Source of the DNA: Leadbetterella sp964563435
GTDB lineage: Bacteria; Bacteroidota; Bacteroidia; Cytophagales; Spirosomataceae
Assembly (NCBI GenBank): GCA_964563435.1
Contig: CAZLXI010000007.1
Location: forward strand, 1 to 64,000
Direction of reading: 5' to 3'
DNA: 64,000 nt
A program made the translations under genes and the position numbers. Below are positions 51,679 to 60,212 of the stretch, piece after piece (position 1 is the stretch's first letter; each line of letters starts with the position of its first letter). The notes under the pieces are model-generated. The model saw nothing but the letters and a program-made list of their open reading frames with translations. It was not told where the DNA came from and made no database searches.

Positions 51679-51686
51679 TACTTTTG
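51679..51686 (+). promoter_or_regulatory. -7 element of sppA
   Basis: TACTTTTG, full TAnnTTTG match, 25 bp before the sppA start codon. Confidence 0.45.
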
Positions 51687-51710
51687 TGAAGAATTTTTAA
51701 ATGGATTATA

Positions 51711-53474
51711 ATGCTTCAGTTTTTTAAATATGTGCTGGCCACAATCATAGGTCTGTTCTTATTCATGGTCATCTCTTTCTTTGTCATGGTGGGGATAGGC
51801 TCGATGTTTTCGCGAAGTGACTCCGTTATCACCGTCAGGGAAAAGTCGGTGCTGAAATTAAATTTTGACAGCCGGTTTACGGAATTATCCCTTCCGGAAG
51901 ATCCTTTTTCGGAAATGTTCGGTGACGGTATTCCAAATATCGGGTTGAACGATTTCAAAAGCGCCGTAGCCAATGCTGCCCTGGATCCCAATATCAAAGG
52001 CATCAGCATCACCCTGAATAACCCCATGTTGGGCTTCGCTGAACTGGAAGAAGTAAGGATTGCTTTAAAAGACTTCAAAAAGACCGGTAAATTTGTTTAT
52101 ACTTACAGCGATTACCTCTCGGAGAAGGCGGTTCTGATAGCAGCAGTAGCCGACAGCTCATTTTTACACCCCATGGGCGGAGTTGAATTTAACGGGCTGT
52201 CAAGTGAAGTAACCTTTATCAAAGGAATGCTGGATAAGCTGGGCCTGGAGCCGTTGGTGTTCCGGGTAGGGGAGTTCAAAAGTGCGGTAGAGCCTTTTAT
52301 ACGAGCTGACATGAGTGCGGAAAGCAAGGAGCAGGTGAGCCACTATATCGGCTCCATTGCCACGAACATTTACGCTGACTTTGCTGCTGATAAGAAGATG
52401 ACTAAAGAAGAGGTTGACCGCATCCTGAACAAGGCCTCCATGCTTTCGGCCGACGAAAGTCTTAGTCACGGAATCGTATCTTCCAAAGCCTACATGGACC
52501 AGTATGACGATGCTATCCGCAAGAAACTGGGGATCAAGGCAGACGCGAAAATATCTTATATGGGTCTGAAGCCCTATGGCAAAGCGAAGAAATATGTAAA
52601 AGCGGGCAGTGCTGAAAGCAGGATAGCGGTCATTGTATCGGAGGGAGAGATCATACAGGGGCAGAGCAATACGGAGGTGATCGGTTCGGACGACTTCGTA
52701 AAGGAGATCCGGAAAGCGCGTAAAGATAAAAAAATAAAGGCTATCGTACTGCGGATCAACTCGCCGGGCGGGAGCGCCATGGCCTCCGATATCATGTGGC
52801 GCGAGATCCAGCTGGTCCGGAAAGAAAAACCGGTGATCGCTTCTATGGGCGATTTGGCCGCTTCCGGCGGTTACTATATGGCCATGGGATGTGACACCAT
52901 TGTGGCACACCCTACCACCATCACGGGTTCTATAGGTATCTTTGGCCTCTTGTTGAACTCCCAAAAGCTGATGAATGACAAGCTGGGGATCACTTTTGAC
53001 GGAGTGAAGACCCACGAATTTGCCGATTCTCCCTCCCTGACCCGGAAAATGTCGGATGCCGAGAAGCAAACCATTCAGAATATGGTGAATGACGGTTATG
53101 AGACCTTTACTTCTAAAGCCGCACAGGGAAGGAAAATGAGCATTGAAAAGCTGAAGTCTGTGGCCGGTGGCAGGGTTTGGACCGGTGAGCAGGCCAAAGC
53201 ACACGGCCTGGTGGATGTGTTAGGCGGGCTGGATGAGGCCGTGGCGATCGCCGCCCGGAAAGCGAACCTGGGTGAAGGCGACTTCCAGGTAAAATACTAT
53301 CCTTACCCCAAGTCGGAGCTCGACCGTTTCATCGAACGTCTCAGCAGGAAACAGGAAGATACCCGTATAACAGCCTACCTGGGAGAATTCGCACCGGTTT
53401 ATCAGCAACTGCGTTCTATAAAGAATATGGACAGGATACAGGCGAGGTTAATGTTTGTGCCGGAATTCCGTTAA
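51711..53474 (+). CDS. sppA: Signal peptide peptidase SppA, 67-kDa type
   Basis: 587-aa membrane-anchored serine protease that degrades cleaved signal peptides. One N-terminal helix (about 7-30), then two tandem S49 domains. The Ser-Lys dyad is split as in E. coli SppA: K190 in RVGEFKSAVEPF in the first half and S385 in GDLAASGGYYMA in the second. Full length. Followed by a terminator at 53544. Confidence 0.94.
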   Translation: MLQFFKYVLATIIGLFLFMVISFFVMVGIGSMFSRSDSVITVREKSVLKLNFDSRFTELSLPEDPFSEMFGDGIPNIGLNDFKSAVANAALDPNIKGISITLNNPMLGFAELEEVRIALKDFKKTGKFVYTYSDYLSEKAVLIAAVADSSFLHPMGGVEFNGLSSEVTFIKGMLDKLGLEPLVFRVGEFKSAVEPFIRADMSAESKEQVSHYIGSIATNIYADFAADKKMTKEEVDRILNKASMLSADESLSHGIVSSKAYMDQYDDAIRKKLGIKADAKISYMGLKPYGKAKKYVKAGSAESRIAVIVSEGEIIQGQSNTEVIGSDDFVKEIRKARKDKKIKAIVLRINSPGGSAMASDIMWREIQLVRKEKPVIASMGDLAASGGYYMAMGCDTIVAHPTTITGSIGIFGLLLNSQKLMNDKLGITFDGVKTHEFADSPSLTRKMSDAEKQTIQNMVNDGYETFTSKAAQGRKMSIEKLKSVAGGRVWTGEQAKAHGLVDVLGGLDEAVAIAARKANLGEGDFQVKYYPYPKSELDRFIERLSRKQEDTRITAYLGEFAPVYQQLRSIKNMDRIQARLMFVPEFR

Positions 53475-53543
53475 GGGTATCGTTATTGAGCAGGGGGAGT
53501 GTAGAGGCATTGTATGTGACGCCCTGCAGAGATTGTATTTGAG

Positions 53544-53576
53544 AATCCTGTCGTTTTATACGGCAGGATTTTTTGT
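53544..53576 (+). terminator. Terminator downstream of sppA
   Basis: AATCCTGTCG pairs with CGGCAGGATT (10 bp, one G-U) around a 7-nt loop, followed by TTTTTT (immediately after the stem). Confidence 0.8.
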
Positions 53577-53664
53577 GTCTTTGTAATTGTAAACTTAAAA
53601 AATTAAGGCCTTACCCTTTTAAAAAACCGCTCTTCACATCCCCCGACCACTTGTGTACTTTGTA

Positions 53665-53695
53665 TTGCATAGTACCATGTGACCTGTTAATTTTG
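53665..53695 (+). promoter_or_regulatory. Promoter of the first pspC gene
   Basis: TTG (53665-53667), 20-nt spacer, TAATTTTG (53688-53695). ATG at 53717, which settles the start against longer in-frame options from 53573. Confidence 0.6.
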
Positions 53696-53716
53696 ATACA
53701 TAAAACAAAGCAAATT

Positions 53717-53923
53717 ATGAAAAAGCTATTTAGAATAAAAGGTAAAGAATCCATGTTAGGCGGTGTTTGTGCAGGTCTTGCCGAGTATTTTGATATCGAC
53801 GTGACCCTAGTAAGGCTCCTGTTCGTGATCGCTCTGATCACGCCGGTTCCGGCCCTCATTCCTTACATCATCATGTGGATCATCATGCCGGTAAGAAACA
53901 CCTTTCCTACGCTTACTACGTAA
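53717..53923 (+). CDS. PspC-domain mini-protein 1
   Basis: 68-aa protein consisting only of a PspC domain: MKKLFRIKGKESMLGGVCAG, then one hydrophobic helix (about 33-57) ending IMWIIMPV. PspC proteins act in membrane stress responses as sensors or toxins; these stand-alone forms are common in Bacteroidota. A second copy lies at 56376. The two flank a DUF4056 protein and a protease. Confidence 0.87.
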   Translation: MKKLFRIKGKESMLGGVCAGLAEYFDIDVTLVRLLFVIALITPVPALIPYIIMWIIMPVRNTFPTLTT

Positions 53924-54243
53924 AGGTTAAACACAGATGACGCGGATTTGGCAGACAGGTGCAGATATTCTTTTATCTGCGGATAATCTGCTCCATTCGC
54001 GTCTCTGTGTTCTATATAACCCGCATTCATTTGATAGATCTGTATCATCGATTTTCTCTGCAACCTGAGTTCATCCGCCTCCCTCCGCGCTATTTGCGTT
54101 CCATAAATCTATGTTCATCTGCTAAATCTGAGTCATTTACGCTCTATTTGAACAGATACGCTCCGTTTTTTGTTAACATTTCAATATTACCCCAATATTA
54201 TCGTTTCTTTAATATTCTGTTATCCGGCAGGTTTTAGTTTAGA
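53924..54243. repeat. 320-bp gap with palindromic intergenic repeat
   Basis: No gene. AACACAGATGACGCG (53930-53944) and CGCGTCTCTGTGTT (53998-54011) form a 14-bp stem with one bulge; inside are GCAGATA/TATCTGC-type motifs. Downstream sequence (54020-54150) contains degenerate CATCTGCTAAATCTGAGTCA-type copies, like the CAGATTTAGCAGATTAACAG at 62088-62107. This looks like a widespread kind of extragenic repeat. Confidence 0.55.
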
Positions 54244-55290
54244 ATGAAAAAGATATTACTTTTTGTGTGGATCCCTTTCCTTACGTTTGGAAGGATTCCC
54301 GGGACCATTGACCTGAAAACACCCCCCAAACGAATCATCAGAACTTGCTGTTCCTTCGGAGTAGATGTGAAGGTCTCCGTGCTGTCTTTCCTGAAAGTTA
54401 CCGATATCACATCGGTGAATGCTTTGGGTGGTCATACCTTTTTGGGCAGTAAGCAGGAAAATAACGGAATCATTTATACCGGGAAGGGGGGATTCATCGA
54501 TATGGGTCACCTGAGAGATATTGCAGACTATACCGCTTACCTGTATGCGCTTATTCGCGAAAACAGGGAACGGGGGCTGATTGATTTTCGCCTGGGCAAA
54601 GAAGGGGGGCTTAAAAAGCTTTCGGTGGAGATTCCGGAGAGCTTTAATGACGAAGATATAGCCCGGCTGGCCGGAAAGATCGCTTACGATCTTTCGGTGT
54701 GGCATGAGATCTCTACCTGGTACGGGTCTTCGTATATTCCCCTGGTTCCGGAAAGGTATTCCAGCTTTTCGGTAGAAGATGCATATTCTAACCTGCTCGG
54801 GGTGCATTTGGGAATTAAATCGATACTCAGTGATGAGGATTATGAAAAGGAAATGACCCGGAATATCCGTGAAACCCTGGATAGGCTCGGGGCCGTGTCT
54901 TCTGTGGAAGAAACCCGCCAGGCGATGAACGATGTGAAAGATATCTGGTGGTCAGGCACAGCGAAATTACCCAGCCGGAAGGTACTGATCAAAAGACAGT
55001 TTGAGATCCTCGGGCGGGTTTCTCCACTTGTGGTAGACAATGACCTCAGAGGAGAAAGTGAATATGACCTGCTGGTACCGGAAAAGGCTACTGACGGCAG
55101 AGATTTTACGGAATTCTATGACCTGGAGATCAGGGCGAGCTTTAAAATTCCGGTGAAACGGGTCTTTGGTTATGGTTTCCGCGACAGGCTGATCAATCAA
55201 AACGACTTTCCCGCGCTTATTCATTTTGCGGAGTACCTGGCTACGATGCCGGATGCCCCCGAAATTCATGCCGTATCCTCGGCCCGGTAG
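54244..55290 (+). CDS. DUF4056 domain-containing protein
   Basis: 348-aa exported protein of unknown function (hydrophobic start MKKILLFVWIPFLTFG). The family call rests on RIIRTCCSFGVDV, LGGHTFLG, and the VWHEISTWYGSSYIPLVPER block, which resembles a metal-binding HE-x-x-T-W-Y-G stretch of the DUF4056 type. No enzyme activity is known. It sits between a pspC gene and a trypsin-like protease, convergent with the latter. Confidence 0.7.
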   Translation: MKKILLFVWIPFLTFGRIPGTIDLKTPPKRIIRTCCSFGVDVKVSVLSFLKVTDITSVNALGGHTFLGSKQENNGIIYTGKGGFIDMGHLRDIADYTAYLYALIRENRERGLIDFRLGKEGGLKKLSVEIPESFNDEDIARLAGKIAYDLSVWHEISTWYGSSYIPLVPERYSSFSVEDAYSNLLGVHLGIKSILSDEDYEKEMTRNIRETLDRLGAVSSVEETRQAMNDVKDIWWSGTAKLPSRKVLIKRQFEILGRVSPLVVDNDLRGESEYDLLVPEKATDGRDFTEFYDLEIRASFKIPVKRVFGYGFRDRLINQNDFPALIHFAEYLATMPDAPEIHAVSSAR

Positions 55291-55337
55291 TATTTTATCT
55301 TCCTTTCTGACGGGAAGGACGGCTTTATCCTTATTAT

Positions 55338-56273
55338 TTACATCGTATCCCCGGTGCGGTAATATTTTATACCGTGCTGGTCAAGGAAATTCATAATCGC
55401 CTGAACATGGGCGCACCAGCCCAGGTTAATAAATTGGTTTTCTACCACGGTCACCCCGTCTTTTTTGATGGAGGGGGAAAAACCCAGCGGGAGGTGTCGT
55501 GTCATAGACTGTATGCCCCAGACACGGCCGGCGGTATCAAAGACCGGGCCGCCGCTTTGCCCGCGGAGGCCCGGTGAGCTGGTTTCGATCCACAATATCT
55601 CTTGTGACGAATGAGATTGCGCCTGGCCGGCCCTTGCTACTTCGGCTGCGGGCAGACGAGACCCTGCCGGACCCGCTCCCGGGTGCCCGGTCACCCGATG
55701 GTCGGCCCCGGGTAGGCCTGCCGCGGGTAGGCCCGCCCCACCCGAAATGATCCGGGTGAGCATCCCTTCATACGGAAAGCGGGGAATGGGAAACAGGCCG
55801 GGGTCATAACGGAAGGTATTCTCCGTAAAAACAGCCTGTATATCATAAAAAGGGAAGCCCAGCTTGCAGAGTGAACGGCCGCTCTTCACCGCATCGGGGG
55901 AGATGAATACGGGATATTCCCTGACCAGACCGGGGTTAAAATGTTCGATTTTTGCGATAGCCAGATCATTTTCCGGCCATATATGAAATGTATGAACCCG
56001 GTGATGGTCTGCTCCGAACCACAGGGAGTGATTCAGGATCCATTTCGGATTCAGAACGGTTCCTTCCCCCTGAATATATTCCTGGTATTCCTTCAGGTGC
56101 ATCTGGTGGAGCGAGGTGTCCTGAATAGTGTGGGCTGCGGTCAGGAGCCATCCTTCCTCATTGAGAATGATAAAGCTTGCCAGGCTGCTACTGACGCTTC
56201 CGTCCTGGTATTGGTTGGAAATGATCAGCGGAAAGGTGAAAGCGGAGGCTTTTTCTATAGCTTCAACAAACAT
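55338..56273 (-). CDS. Trypsin-like serine protease with low-complexity insert
   Basis: 311-aa protein with an intact catalytic triad: H48 in WLLTAAHTI, D103 in ENDLAIAKI, S240 in RGQSGGPVFD. No signal peptide is evident, so it may be cytosolic. Between the second half-barrel strands lies a Gly/Pro/Ala-rich insert at residues 178-222 (SGGAGLPAAGLPGADHR ... AGQAQSH) that looks foreign and GC-rich. Similar domain-only proteases in Bacteroidota are often uncharacterised defence or stress genes. Strong promoter upstream. Confidence 0.87.
   Translation of the reverse strand: MFVEAIEKASAFTFPLIISNQYQDGSVSSSLASFIILNEEGWLLTAAHTIQDTSLHQMHLKEYQEYIQGEGTVLNPKWILNHSLWFGADHHRVHTFHIWPENDLAIAKIEHFNPGLVREYPVFISPDAVKSGRSLCKLGFPFYDIQAVFTENTFRYDPGLFPIPRFPYEGMLTRIISGGAGLPAAGLPGADHRVTGHPGAGPAGSRLPAAEVARAGQAQSHSSQEILWIETSSPGLRGQSGGPVFDTAGRVWGIQSMTRHLPLGFSPSIKKDGVTVVENQFINLGWCAHVQAIMNFLDQHGIKYYRTGDTM
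55608..55742 (-). repeat. GC-rich low-complexity insert in the protease gene
   Basis: 135 bp of strongly G+C-rich DNA with a tandem GGGTAGGCCTGCC/GGGTAGGCCCGCC pair. It codes for the GLPAAGLPGA-type insert; composition differs clearly from the flanks. Confidence 0.6.
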
Positions 56274-56290
56274 ATCCTAAAAGTTTGGAG

Positions 56291-56319
56291 CAAAGATATC
56301 CGGTTCACCGTGTTGACAA
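56291..56319 (-). promoter_or_regulatory. Promoter of the protease gene
   Basis: Minus-strand TTG (56317-56319), 18-nt spacer, TATCTTTG (56291-56298): a complete Bacteroidota promoter, 18 bp from the start. Confidence 0.6.
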
Positions 56320-56375
56320 TGTGGGATAATCAAAATTTTGAATGTAAATTTACCATGCTCTAAACAAAACAGGCA

Positions 56376-56573
56376 ATGAAAAAGAAATTATTCAGGACCA
56401 AAGGGCAGGAAGCCATGCTCCTTGGTGTGTGCGGAGGGCTGGCCAAATACCTGGAGGTAGATCCTACCCTTATCCGGATATTAACGGCCTTATTGACCGT
56501 ATTCAGCTTTGGCGGGCTGGTTTTGGCCTATTTTATTATGGCGATAATCATGCCGCAGGAACCAGATGTTTAA
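56376..56573 (+). CDS. PspC-domain mini-protein 2
   Basis: 65-aa PspC-only protein, clearly a paralogue of the one at 53717 (MKKKLFRTKGQEAMLLGVCG; helix about 34-58; end MAIIMPQEPDV). The last two residues Asp-Val and the stop codon come from the end of the adjacent dispersed repeat, as in aroE, so the native C-terminus was probably different. Confidence 0.87.
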   Translation: MKKKLFRTKGQEAMLLGVCGGLAKYLEVDPTLIRILTALLTVFSFGGLVLAYFIMAIIMPQEPDV

Positions 56574-56688
56574 AAAGTATGCTAACTGCTGCGTTGTTTT
56601 CGGAGTTCGGTCTCAGTCACATACCTTTAGTATGCTCCTTCGGCCTCATCCTCAACGCCTTGCATTTAACATACTTTTTTAAACATCT
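56564..56688 (-). mobile_element. MITE-like dispersed repeat, copy 2
   Basis: 125 bp, inverted relative to copy 1, bounded by the same AGATGTTTAAAAAGT-type ends. The central 51 bp are identical to copy 1. It begins in the last codons of the pspC gene and ends 37 bp before the stop of the convergent PorG-like gene. Confidence 0.7.
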
Positions 56689-56725
56689 GCGATAGATAGT
56701 CTAAACCGATTGTGCAGGCATCATC

Positions 56726-57496
56726 TTAAAAGATGGAAAATTTTTTACCGGGTATATCGCAGTGTATCGTGTAGATCAGGTAACTCAGTGTTACTGAAAG
56801 GTGAAAGTATTTGTCGTTCTGCCGGATATTGGGATAACGAAAAAAATCATCTTTCCGGGCATCTGTTATTAAATCATAGTAGGCATTGGGGGCTAAAGGA
56901 TCTCTACCGTCTAATCCGTCAAACAAGCTTCCATTGCGTTTATTGAGGAATACCCGGGTAGAGAACTCTGCACTCAGGTTAAGTCGGGGGCCCAGTATTT
57001 TTTTGATTCCTATACCGAACGGGATGATGTCATTCCCGCCACTTTGATTTGTACGTATACTTTTAAGCGATCCTACCGAATATACTTTTTTCAGATTCAT
57101 ACTTTTGCCGTAACCGCCAAACAGGTAGGGGGTCCAGTCGTATTCATACCGGCTGTCGTGGGTACGGAAATTCAGGAAATTATACTCCACCTGCACGTGG
57201 TAATCCAGTACCGTATTCCGGAAAGAAAAGTTACGTTCCCGCTGAAAGGGGTCACCTGACCGGCGGTCATCTCCCCCAACAATGCCATACATTGCATTGA
57301 TTTTAGCAGATACCACCCTGTTAAAGTTATACCGGAGCATGAGGTTGCCCGCCACTCCCGGATTAAAGGGACGAAACCGGGGGTGCAGATCGCCCTTGTA
57401 GAAGGTAGGTCCGCCGCCGCCGCCAAACTCCACCTTTTGCGCATACGCGGCGGCCGGCATAAGCACCCACAAAAGTAGCCCGTAAACCGTTTTCAT
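56726..57496 (-). CDS. PorG-like DUF6089 outer membrane protein 2
   Basis: 256 aa from the ATG at 57496 (MKTVYGLLLWVLMPAAAYAQ signal). DUF6089-type barrel: KVEFGGGGGPTFYKGDLHPR, RYNFNRVVSAKINAMYG, WTPYLFGGYGKSM. PorG of the type IX secretion system belongs here, and the family often follows nadK. The start overlaps the stop of the upstream paralogue by 4 bp (ATGA). Confidence 0.83.
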   Translation of the reverse strand: MKTVYGLLLWVLMPAAAYAQKVEFGGGGGPTFYKGDLHPRFRPFNPGVAGNLMLRYNFNRVVSAKINAMYGIVGGDDRRSGDPFQRERNFSFRNTVLDYHVQVEYNFLNFRTHDSRYEYDWTPYLFGGYGKSMNLKKVYSVGSLKSIRTNQSGGNDIIPFGIGIKKILGPRLNLSAEFSTRVFLNKRNGSLFDGLDGRDPLAPNAYYDLITDARKDDFFRYPNIRQNDKYFHLSVTLSYLIYTIHCDIPGKKFSIF

Positions 57497-58500
57497 TGCG
57501 TTATTGGGGGGCACTTTACCCGGCTGGTGATAATATAATTGAGAGTGATCTGGGTGAGAATGTAATTGTCTTTCAGTCTGCCTCTGCTCCCTCTCGGTCC
57601 CGTAGGATCAATCACCGAACGCGCATAAACCGAAGGGTATATGTCAGCAGCGGTAGGGTTTCCGGTGGCCTTTTTAAAATCTGCTGCACGTGGCTTTCCG
57701 CTAATAGCATAGTAATCCTCAGCCGCGCGGTAAGAGAACTCCCCGCCCGTGTAGTTACCATTACCAACGTCATCCAGGTAGTCAGAGAAAGTAAGCCGGA
57801 GGCTTCCCTCCAGCGAAAGGGTCCAGTTGGGGTTTAGCTTCGTTTTGATCCCCAGAGACAGGGGAACTACGGGAACTATAGAAGAATATACTTTGGTCTG
57901 GCCTTCATTCATCTCACTTCTCATGGATTGCCAGGGTCGGGTGTACACGTTCCCGTCCCCATCGTACCGGATATTGCCATTGGCGTCCTGAATACTCCCC
58001 CGTGCTTTCGGGTCATTGCTGGCAAGGCCTATCCCGATGCCGATGTAGGGACTCCACTGAAGCGGTGAATTCTTTGCTTTTTTTTCATCCATGGGAATAA
58101 GGGTGAACAGCCCCATGGCCGTGAACTCCATCAGGTCGTTCCGGAAGTGGAGATTGCGCATCCGGGCCATTTTGACCTTGTCATCGGCAAATGACCACCC
58201 ATAGGTGGCGTCATTTCCGAAAATACGGACATACGAAAATGCTGCACGGGTAGAAAACCGGGGGTTAAAATGGATCTGATAGTTGATAGTACCATTCCAA
58301 CGTACATTGGAATAAATCGCATAGTAAAATGTGCGATGAGGCGAAAGGTCCCCGAAATAATGGGAAGAACCGCCCCCTATCCCTACCGTAGAATAACTGT
58401 TAGCGTCCTTTTTGAATAGATCACTTAGTTGTCCGAAAGCAGAATGAGTTTGTAGGAAAGCAATAGCTATTGTAATAAAGTAAATTTTATTCTTTAGCAT
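57493..58500 (-). CDS. PorG-like DUF6089 outer membrane protein 1
   Basis: 335-aa paralogue of the next gene (signal to AFGQ about residue 23; GIGGGSSHYFGDLSPHR, WNGTINYQIHFNPRFSTRAA, WSPYIGIGIGLASNDPK). Both are candidates for the type IX secretion component PorG or for generic small barrels. Tandem duplicates in one operon, downstream of nadK by 69 bp. Confidence 0.85.
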   Translation of the reverse strand: MLKNKIYFITIAIAFLQTHSAFGQLSDLFKKDANSYSTVGIGGGSSHYFGDLSPHRTFYYAIYSNVRWNGTINYQIHFNPRFSTRAAFSYVRIFGNDATYGWSFADDKVKMARMRNLHFRNDLMEFTAMGLFTLIPMDEKKAKNSPLQWSPYIGIGIGLASNDPKARGSIQDANGNIRYDGDGNVYTRPWQSMRSEMNEGQTKVYSSIVPVVPLSLGIKTKLNPNWTLSLEGSLRLTFSDYLDDVGNGNYTGGEFSYRAAEDYYAISGKPRAADFKKATGNPTAADIYPSVYARSVIDPTGPRGSRGRLKDNYILTQITLNYIITSRVKCPPITQ

Positions 58501-58569
58501 TTTTCAGTCATTAAATTAAAAAAGCCTCTTCCTATCTAAACGAGGAGTGAAGTGCTTTTATTTATTTTG

Positions 58570-59457
58570 TTAAATTCTATTTCTCACATCTTCACCCCAT
58601 TTTAATTTGTTTCTAAGGGTAGAAAGAAAGCTCGTACCGTCAATTTTCAAAAGTTTGGCTTTAAAGTTTTCCAGGCTTACGGTGATCTCTCCCATCTCAT
58701 CGTCCACGATTCGCGCCCTTGAATCCATGGAAACGAGGTAGTTGTTACTTCGGCTTTCCACTTTGAGGGTGATTTTGCTTTTACCTGATACAATGATCGG
58801 CCGCACGAAAAGATTATGCGGACAGATGGGTGTAATGATGACGTCATTGGAGATGGGCATCACCAGCGGTCCGCCGCAGCTCAGGTTATAGCCGGTAGAG
58901 CCGGTAGGTGTGGCCACCATCAGGCCGTCAGCCCAGTAGCTGTTCAGAAATTCACCATCAATATAGGTATGAATCACGATCATAGATGAGGTATCGGTTT
59001 TGGAAATCGCTATTTCGTTGAGCGCAAAATCCATGCCGGTTGCAAAGATCGGCTGGCGGGCATCGGCCCGTAGCATGATCCGTTCATCTACGGTATATTC
59101 TTTTTTAAGGATCTTGGACAGGGTATCCCGGATATTTTTCGGTGCAATGTCGGTCAGGAAACCCAGCCGGCCGAAGTTAATGCCCAGCACCGGGGTTTCG
59201 TTGTGCGCCACCATTCCCAGTGTTTCCAGAAATGCCCCGTCACCGCCCAGGCTGAGGGCTACATCGATATCGCACAACTCCTCTTTTTCGCTGAATATCT
59301 GACTCTTATCATAGCGGATATTACTTTCCGTAAGCAGGTCAGAGAAGGTGCCGGATATCTGGTAGAAGATCCCGTTGGCGTCCAGTTCCCGGAAGATGTC
59401 CTGGATGTCCAGCACCGACTCCTGTTTAAAAGGTCTGCCGTGAATAGCAAATTTCAT
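58570..59457 (-). CDS. nadK: NAD kinase
   Basis: 295-aa NAD kinase, ATP-dependent, making NADP+. The GGDG motif in VALSLGGDGAFLETLG, DGLMVATPTGSTGYNLSCGGP and NLFVRPIIVSGKSK are all present, and length is normal. In a minus-strand operon: CBS protein, nadK, two PorG-like proteins, an order familiar from Bacteroidota. Confidence 0.96.
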   Translation of the reverse strand: MKFAIHGRPFKQESVLDIQDIFRELDANGIFYQISGTFSDLLTESNIRYDKSQIFSEKEELCDIDVALSLGGDGAFLETLGMVAHNETPVLGINFGRLGFLTDIAPKNIRDTLSKILKKEYTVDERIMLRADARQPIFATGMDFALNEIAISKTDTSSMIVIHTYIDGEFLNSYWADGLMVATPTGSTGYNLSCGGPLVMPISNDVIITPICPHNLFVRPIIVSGKSKITLKVESRSNNYLVSMDSRARIVDDEMGEITVSLENFKAKLLKIDGTSFLSTLRNKLKWGEDVRNRI

Positions 59458-59470
59458 AAAAAAGCAACGT

Positions 59471-60121
59471 TTAAATGCTGAGGTATTTCATCAGCAGTTC
59501 GAACCGGTCTTTCTCCAGGTTATTTACAGGCTCGGAGCTATGATAGGAGACCACCTCATAGCCAAACCGGCCCAGGGAACTGATGACGGCGCTGATAAGG
59601 GTAATGTCCAGCTTAATAGAGAGGATCATGTCGTTATTCCCGTCACGTGTAATAAAAAGACTGATGATTTTTCCCGATTCGTTTTCTATAATTCTTGATA
59701 TTTCTGTCAATGAGTAGTCTTTCCCTTTCAGGTTGATTTCCAGTAATCCGCCGGCCTGATGCAACGCAAGCTGACCAATAAAACGCTCATAGAGCTCCGC
59801 TTTTTCCACGATCCCTGTAAACTGCCCGTCGGCGTTGAATACCGGCAGCAGCATGATCTCCGAGCCGGCGGTTTTCCTGACCGCCTCTGTAAGCAGGTCA
59901 TTTTCCAGGAGAAAATGCTCAGCCGGAAGGGGTTGGATATCGGCTAGCAGGTCATCAATATCATAATTCAGCAGGAGATCCTCTGAAAAAAAGCCTTCAA
60001 AAGACCCGTCGATGACGTAAGGTAAATGATTTAGTTTAAGGTCACTGAAAAGCACAAGCGCGTCATCCACCGTATCGGATGGTCTTAACACCGGGATATT
60101 TGGGTTAATGTATGATTTCAT
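59471..60121 (-). CDS. CBS-domain protein
   Basis: 216 aa with two CBS motifs at the start (NIPVLRPSDTVDDALVLFSD ... LKLNHLPYVIDGSF; LLPVFNADGQFTGIVEKAEL) and a C-terminal ACT-like segment (about 140-216). Such proteins normally precede nadK in Bacteroidota and are thought to sense nucleotides; role unknown. 13-bp gap to nadK. Confidence 0.88.
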   Translation of the reverse strand: MKSYINPNIPVLRPSDTVDDALVLFSDLKLNHLPYVIDGSFEGFFSEDLLLNYDIDDLLADIQPLPAEHFLLENDLLTEAVRKTAGSEIMLLPVFNADGQFTGIVEKAELYERFIGQLALHQAGGLLEINLKGKDYSLTEISRIIENESGKIISLFITRDGNNDMILSIKLDITLISAVISSLGRFGYEVVSYHSSEPVNNLEKDRFELLMKYLSI

Positions 60122-60212
60122 CCTGAATAACGGGGCCGCACACTAATAACGTCCGGCGGAAACGGAAAATTGTTTTGTAAATATGCATCAAATAATAAGA
60201 AAATCATAGTAC

